A stretch of 45,158 nt of DNA from Myxococcota bacterium (GTDB taxonomy: Bacteria; Myxococcota_A; UBA796; UBA2385), in the NCBI GenBank assembly GCA_023150805.1, contig JAKLKF010000058.1:1-45158 (forward strand). Direction: 5' to 3'. A model generated the notes under the pieces. That model saw only the letters and a program-made list of their open reading frames with translations, did no database searches and had not been told where the DNA came from. The position numbers were made by a program, and so were the translations under genes. Numbering within the stretch: position 1 is the stretch's first letter; each line of letters opens with the position of its first letter. Positions 39,760 through 45,158 of this stretch are shown in pieces.

Positions 39760-41294
39760 CGCGGTGTTGGTCCCGGTGGCCTGGGCGGAGGGGGCCGCGG
39801 CCCGGGCCAGGGCAAGGACAGGCCGCGCGCTTCGTCCTGCGCCAGGCCCTGCCCGCAGGACCGGTCCTCCCGGGCCAGCGTGCGGAGTTGCTCGGCCCAT
39901 GCGTCGGGGTGTACGTGGTCGTGCCTCCCCGGCGGCCTCCAGCCCGCCTGCGGGTGCAGCCAGCTCGGGATGCTGCCCGCGCCGGCCAGCGCCAGCAGGA
40001 GCACCACCAGCATGCCCGCCCACGGCGGCGCCTTGCGGGGGCCGACCGCCCACAGGCCTGCCGCCAACAGGATCGGGACGGCCAGGCTGCCCGCTGCGGC
40101 GGTGCGCGGTCGGGGGAGCACCTGCAAGGCCGCGAACAGGTGGAGCAGGAACAGGATCGGCAGCCCGAAGGCCGTCGCAAGGCGGCGAGGGGTCCGCCAC
40201 GAGGTCATGGCGCCGACCAGCCCCATGCCGACGACGACGGCGAAGAAGAGCCAGAGCGCCTGCGAGCGGGCCATCACCTGCTCCTGGAGCAGCAGCGGGT
40301 CCAGGGGCGTGCGGCCGAGCTGCAGCAGCATGTCCACGGCAGGAGCCACCTGGTCGGGCGTCGTGAAGCCCCAGGCCAGGTCTCCCGACGTGCCCGGCCG
40401 CACGACGTGCTGGGTGAGCGCAGGGTCGTGGTCCCGGTAGAGCCCGTGCATCAGGCTCACGTAGCCCCAGCTCGCGCCGGCGTGGGTCGCCCCGCCCACC
40501 GGCTGCAGGCCCATGTGGCGATGGATGGCGCCGGGCGCCCACCACGACGCGACGACGGGCACCGCGGCCAGGGCGATCCGCGAGGGCGCTCGCCGGAGGG
40601 GCCCGGGGATCGCCGCCACCACCGCCGCACCGGCCAGCGCCAGCCCCAGCGGCAGCAGGCGGGCGTCGGTCGCGAGGACCAGCCCCGCGCCCACGCCCCC
40701 CAGCAGGAGGGTCCCCGGGCTGCCGTGGCGCAGGGCCAGGGCGACCGCGGCCGCGCCGCAGGCCACCACGGCAGTGGCCTCCGGGTAGAAGGTGAGCTGG
40801 CGGCCCAGGGTGACCAGGGGCTGCGCCGCCAGTCCCAGGATGGTGGCCGCGACCGCTCCCGCTCGGCGGTCGGTGGCCGCCCGACCCCACACGAAGAGCG
40901 CCGCGCCGACCACCGCCGCGCTCGCGACGGCGGCGACCTGCAGCGTGCGCATGATGCCCAGGTGCGCCGCGACGGGGCCCAGCACCGCCCCGATCGCGGG
41001 GAAGCGGTGCTCCGGGTAGAACGGGGCGCCGGGCTCGCGCGCGATCTGCAGCGCGGCGCAGTAGTCGCTCAGGTCGGCGGTGAGCGCGGCCCCGTCGGGT
41101 AGAGGGAAGCCGCTCGCCCAGTAGAAGCAGGCCAGGGCCCAGAGCAGGCCCGCGATGATCGCGAGCGCCGGGTCGATCACCGGGTGCCAGGGCTGTGCCG
41201 GCTGCTCCGCGCGTCTACGGGTCGCGGCCCAGGCCAGCAGGGCCGGCACCAGCAGCGTGGCGGGGTGGGTCGTCCACAGGGGCGGGGGAGCCAT
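39756..41294 (-). CDS. Multi-pass membrane protein, GT-C glycosyltransferase-like
   Basis: 512 residues from ATG 41294. About 10-12 hydrophobic helices; an acidic pair in a periplasm-facing first loop (TADLSDYCAALQIAREPGAP) and a Tyr-Pro-Glu-His segment (FYPEHRFPAIGAVLG) recall GT-C polyisoprenyl-sugar transferases such as ArnT/PMT relatives, which use an Asp/Glu in the first loop. A large soluble stretch (SWWAPGAIHRHMGLQPVGGA...) interrupts the helices, and a Pro-rich tail ends the protein. Role inferred only from topology. Confidence 0.6.
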   Translation of the reverse strand: MAPPPLWTTHPATLLVPALLAWAATRRRAEQPAQPWHPVIDPALAIIAGLLWALACFYWASGFPLPDGAALTADLSDYCAALQIAREPGAPFYPEHRFPAIGAVLGPVAAHLGIMRTLQVAAVASAAVVGAALFVWGRAATDRRAGAVAATILGLAAQPLVTLGRQLTFYPEATAVVACGAAAVALALRHGSPGTLLLGGVGAGLVLATDARLLPLGLALAGAAVVAAIPGPLRRAPSRIALAAVPVVASWWAPGAIHRHMGLQPVGGATHAGASWGYVSLMHGLYRDHDPALTQHVVRPGTSGDLAWGFTTPDQVAPAVDMLLQLGRTPLDPLLLQEQVMARSQALWLFFAVVVGMGLVGAMTSWRTPRRLATAFGLPILFLLHLFAALQVLPRPRTAAAGSLAVPILLAAGLWAVGPRKAPPWAGMLVVLLLALAGAGSIPSWLHPQAGWRPPGRHDHVHPDAWAEQLRTLAREDRSCGQGLAQDEARGLSLPWPGPRPPPPRPPGPTPR

Positions 41295-41396
41295 GGCCGG
41301 GTGCTCGAAGCGAGGACGATTTCTTCGCGCGAGGCCGCAGGAGCGCGAAGGGCGCGCACGCTACCACGGCGCCCGGTGACCCACTGCGAGGGAGGG

Positions 41397-41402
41397 TAGG
41401 AT
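41397..41402 (+). promoter_or_regulatory. -10-like TAGGAT before glgP
   Basis: GGGTAGGATGT lies 20 nt before ATG 41423 and would give a ~14-nt leader that includes GGAG at 41414-41417. No clear -35. Confidence 0.35.
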
Positions 41403-41422
41403 GTCGCCCCCCCGGAGTCCCC

Positions 41423-44044
<2,622 letters not shown>

Positions 44045-44114
44045 GGCCACGCGCGCTCGGAGGGCGAGGGGAGGGGACGGCGCCTGCGCGCTTCCGGATC
44101 GTAGTGACTCATGG

Positions 44115-44120
44115 TAGAGT
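44115..44120 (+). promoter_or_regulatory. -10-like TAGAGT before the cysteine-rich lipoprotein gene
   Basis: GGTAGAGTTAC lies 22 nt upstream of ATG 44143 and 70 nt after the glgP stop. The surrounding bases are locally AT-richer than the rest of the region. No clear -35. Confidence 0.35.
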
Positions 44121-44142
44121 TACGCATCCCTCGGAGGTCGCC

Positions 44143-45048
44143 ATGCCCCGCTCCCCCCTCCTCGCCCTGCTGCTCGTGCTCTCCGCCGCCGGCTGCACCG
44201 ACTACGGCTTCGTGGGGGAGGGCGCGCGCAACGGCGGCACCGCACCGGGCACCGACACCCCGACCGACGGGACCGACCCGACCGAGCCCGGCGACGGCGG
44301 CACCGAAGTCCAGACCGACGGCGGCACCGACGCCGAGACCGGGGGCGACGGCGGCACGCCCGAAGACTCGGGCACCCCCGTCGACACCGGCACGCCGGAT
44401 GAGCCCGGTGAGCCCCAGGCGGGCTGCGCCGACGGCGGCCGCGAGGGCTACACCTCGTGGGACGACTACCCCGACATCGCCGCCTGTTCGGGCGCCTGGT
44501 CGGTCGGTGGCGTCACCCGGGACGACCTGGCCCCCACCTGCGGGCGCGCGGCCGGCGACGACGGCGCCAACGTCGAGGGCAGCGGCTGCAGCGCCGCCGA
44601 CGTCTGCGCCGAGGGCTGGCACGTCTGCGACGGCCAGGCCGAGGTCGCCGACAAGGCCGGCTCCTGCGACGCCGCCGTGCCCGCCGGCAGCCCCGACAAG
44701 TCCCTGTTCTTCGCGGTCTCCCAGCACAGCGTCGAGAACACCGTGTGCGACGACGGCGCCAGCGAAGCCAACGACGTCTTCGGCTGCGGCAACCTGGGGA
44801 CCCAGCTCAGCTCGGACAAGAGCTGCGGCCCGCTCAACCGCGCCCTGGCCAGCATGCACCCCGACTCCTGCGGCTTCAACGAGGCCGAGCCGAACCTGGG
44901 CCCCTGGGAGTGCCAGGGCGACGACGACAGCCACTACGCCGAGGGCAGCCTGGTCACCAAGGCGGGCTGCTCGGGCTGGTCCTGCAGCTACGACGGCGTC
45001 GCCGTGGGCAACTCCGACAAGGGTGGGGTGCTCTGCTGCCGGGACTGA
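44143..45048 (+). CDS. Cysteine-rich secreted lipoprotein
   Basis: 301 residues from ATG 44143 with CGGAGG upstream. Signal peptide MPRSPLLALLLVLSAAGC with lipobox SAAGC. A low-complexity Gly/Thr/Asp/Pro linker (about 25-90: TDTPTDGTDPTEPGDGG-like) leads to a C-terminal domain with 16 cysteines in ~200 residues (for example EGSGCSAADVCAEGWHVCDG and KSCGPLNRALASMHPDSCGF), ending LCCRD. It looks like a disulfide-stabilised extracellular domain on a flexible stalk. No family recognised. Beyond the stop, 45049-45158 holds no gene that I can see. Confidence 0.7.
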   Translation: MPRSPLLALLLVLSAAGCTDYGFVGEGARNGGTAPGTDTPTDGTDPTEPGDGGTEVQTDGGTDAETGGDGGTPEDSGTPVDTGTPDEPGEPQAGCADGGREGYTSWDDYPDIAACSGAWSVGGVTRDDLAPTCGRAAGDDGANVEGSGCSAADVCAEGWHVCDGQAEVADKAGSCDAAVPAGSPDKSLFFAVSQHSVENTVCDDGASEANDVFGCGNLGTQLSSDKSCGPLNRALASMHPDSCGFNEAEPNLGPWECQGDDDSHYAEGSLVTKAGCSGWSCSYDGVAVGNSDKGGVLCCRD

Positions 45049-45158
45049 GACGCCTCGCCGCAGCACCGCGGGGCCCCGGCGGCTAGCAGCCTGTAGCCCA
45101 TAGCGTCCACCCGTCGCGCCACGGGGCCGGGGCGCGCCTCGCCCGCGGGGTTGGCGAG

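Overview
The window is very GC-rich DNA with tightly packed genes, many short secreted lipoproteins with acidic or Gly/Thr/Asp-rich linkers, an enhancer-dependent sigma54 regulator, orphan sensor kinases and eukaryote-like domains. This suggests a large-genome myxobacterium-like (Myxococcota / former Deltaproteobacteria) chromosome. That assignment is inference from style, since no rRNA or tRNA is present. 

Layout. 1-4.7 kb: a proline-rich single-pass membrane protein, a two-gene envelope operon (beta-barrel-like protein plus small exported protein) and an unrecognised cytosolic protein. 4.7-5.5 kb: gene remnants (an ORF6N-like tail and a 5'-truncated reading frame). 5.5-16.4 kb: a defence island whose composition and codon use differ from its flanks. 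Its overlapping operon encodes an ankyrin-sigma70 fusion, a paraMORC-type GHKL ATPase, a Z1 helicase-like ATPase, a PD-(D/E)XK nuclease, an AIPR protein and a DNA cytosine methyltransferase. A convergent Vsr endonuclease gene overlaps the methyltransferase end. 16.5-24.5 kb: housekeeping and accessory genes (VOC protein, POT peptide transporter, MobA-like nucleotidyltransferase, LysR regulator, lipoproteins, YqhA, phosphodiesterase-type lipoprotein, CreD-like protein). 24.6-28 kb: a coupled B12-binding-type radical SAM protein and condensation/acyltransferase-like protein. 28-34.6 kb: a TPR histidine kinase, a nitronate-monooxygenase-like flavoprotein, and a sulfide module (type II SQR, DUF1641-like partner, sigma54 activator with a Cys-containing PAS-like domain, small protein). 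34.9-39.7 kb: a three-gene overlapping operon headed by a 1151-residue protein with seven annexin-type repeats, an EF-hand-like loop, a hydrophobic segment and a C-terminal calpain-type cysteine protease domain. 39.7-45.1 kb: a multi-pass membrane protein, glycogen phosphorylase and a 16-cysteine lipoprotein. 

The strongest leads are: (1) the annexin-calpain protein, which looks like a calcium-regulated protease effector with possible partner genes; (2) the ankyrin-sigma factor translationally coupled to a paraMORC/Z1 restriction-like system; (3) two near-consensus sigma54 promoters, one on each side of the activator gene, both reading away from it into the SQR operon and a small unknown gene; (4) three GTG-start genes with a -10-like hexamer exactly 6 nt before the start and no Shine-Dalgarno, predicting leaderless mRNAs; (5) convergent gene pairs whose two opposing TGA stop codons sit inside one shared hairpin or palindrome, at all five non-island convergent junctions. 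No CRISPR array, rRNA, tRNA or insertion sequence was recognised.
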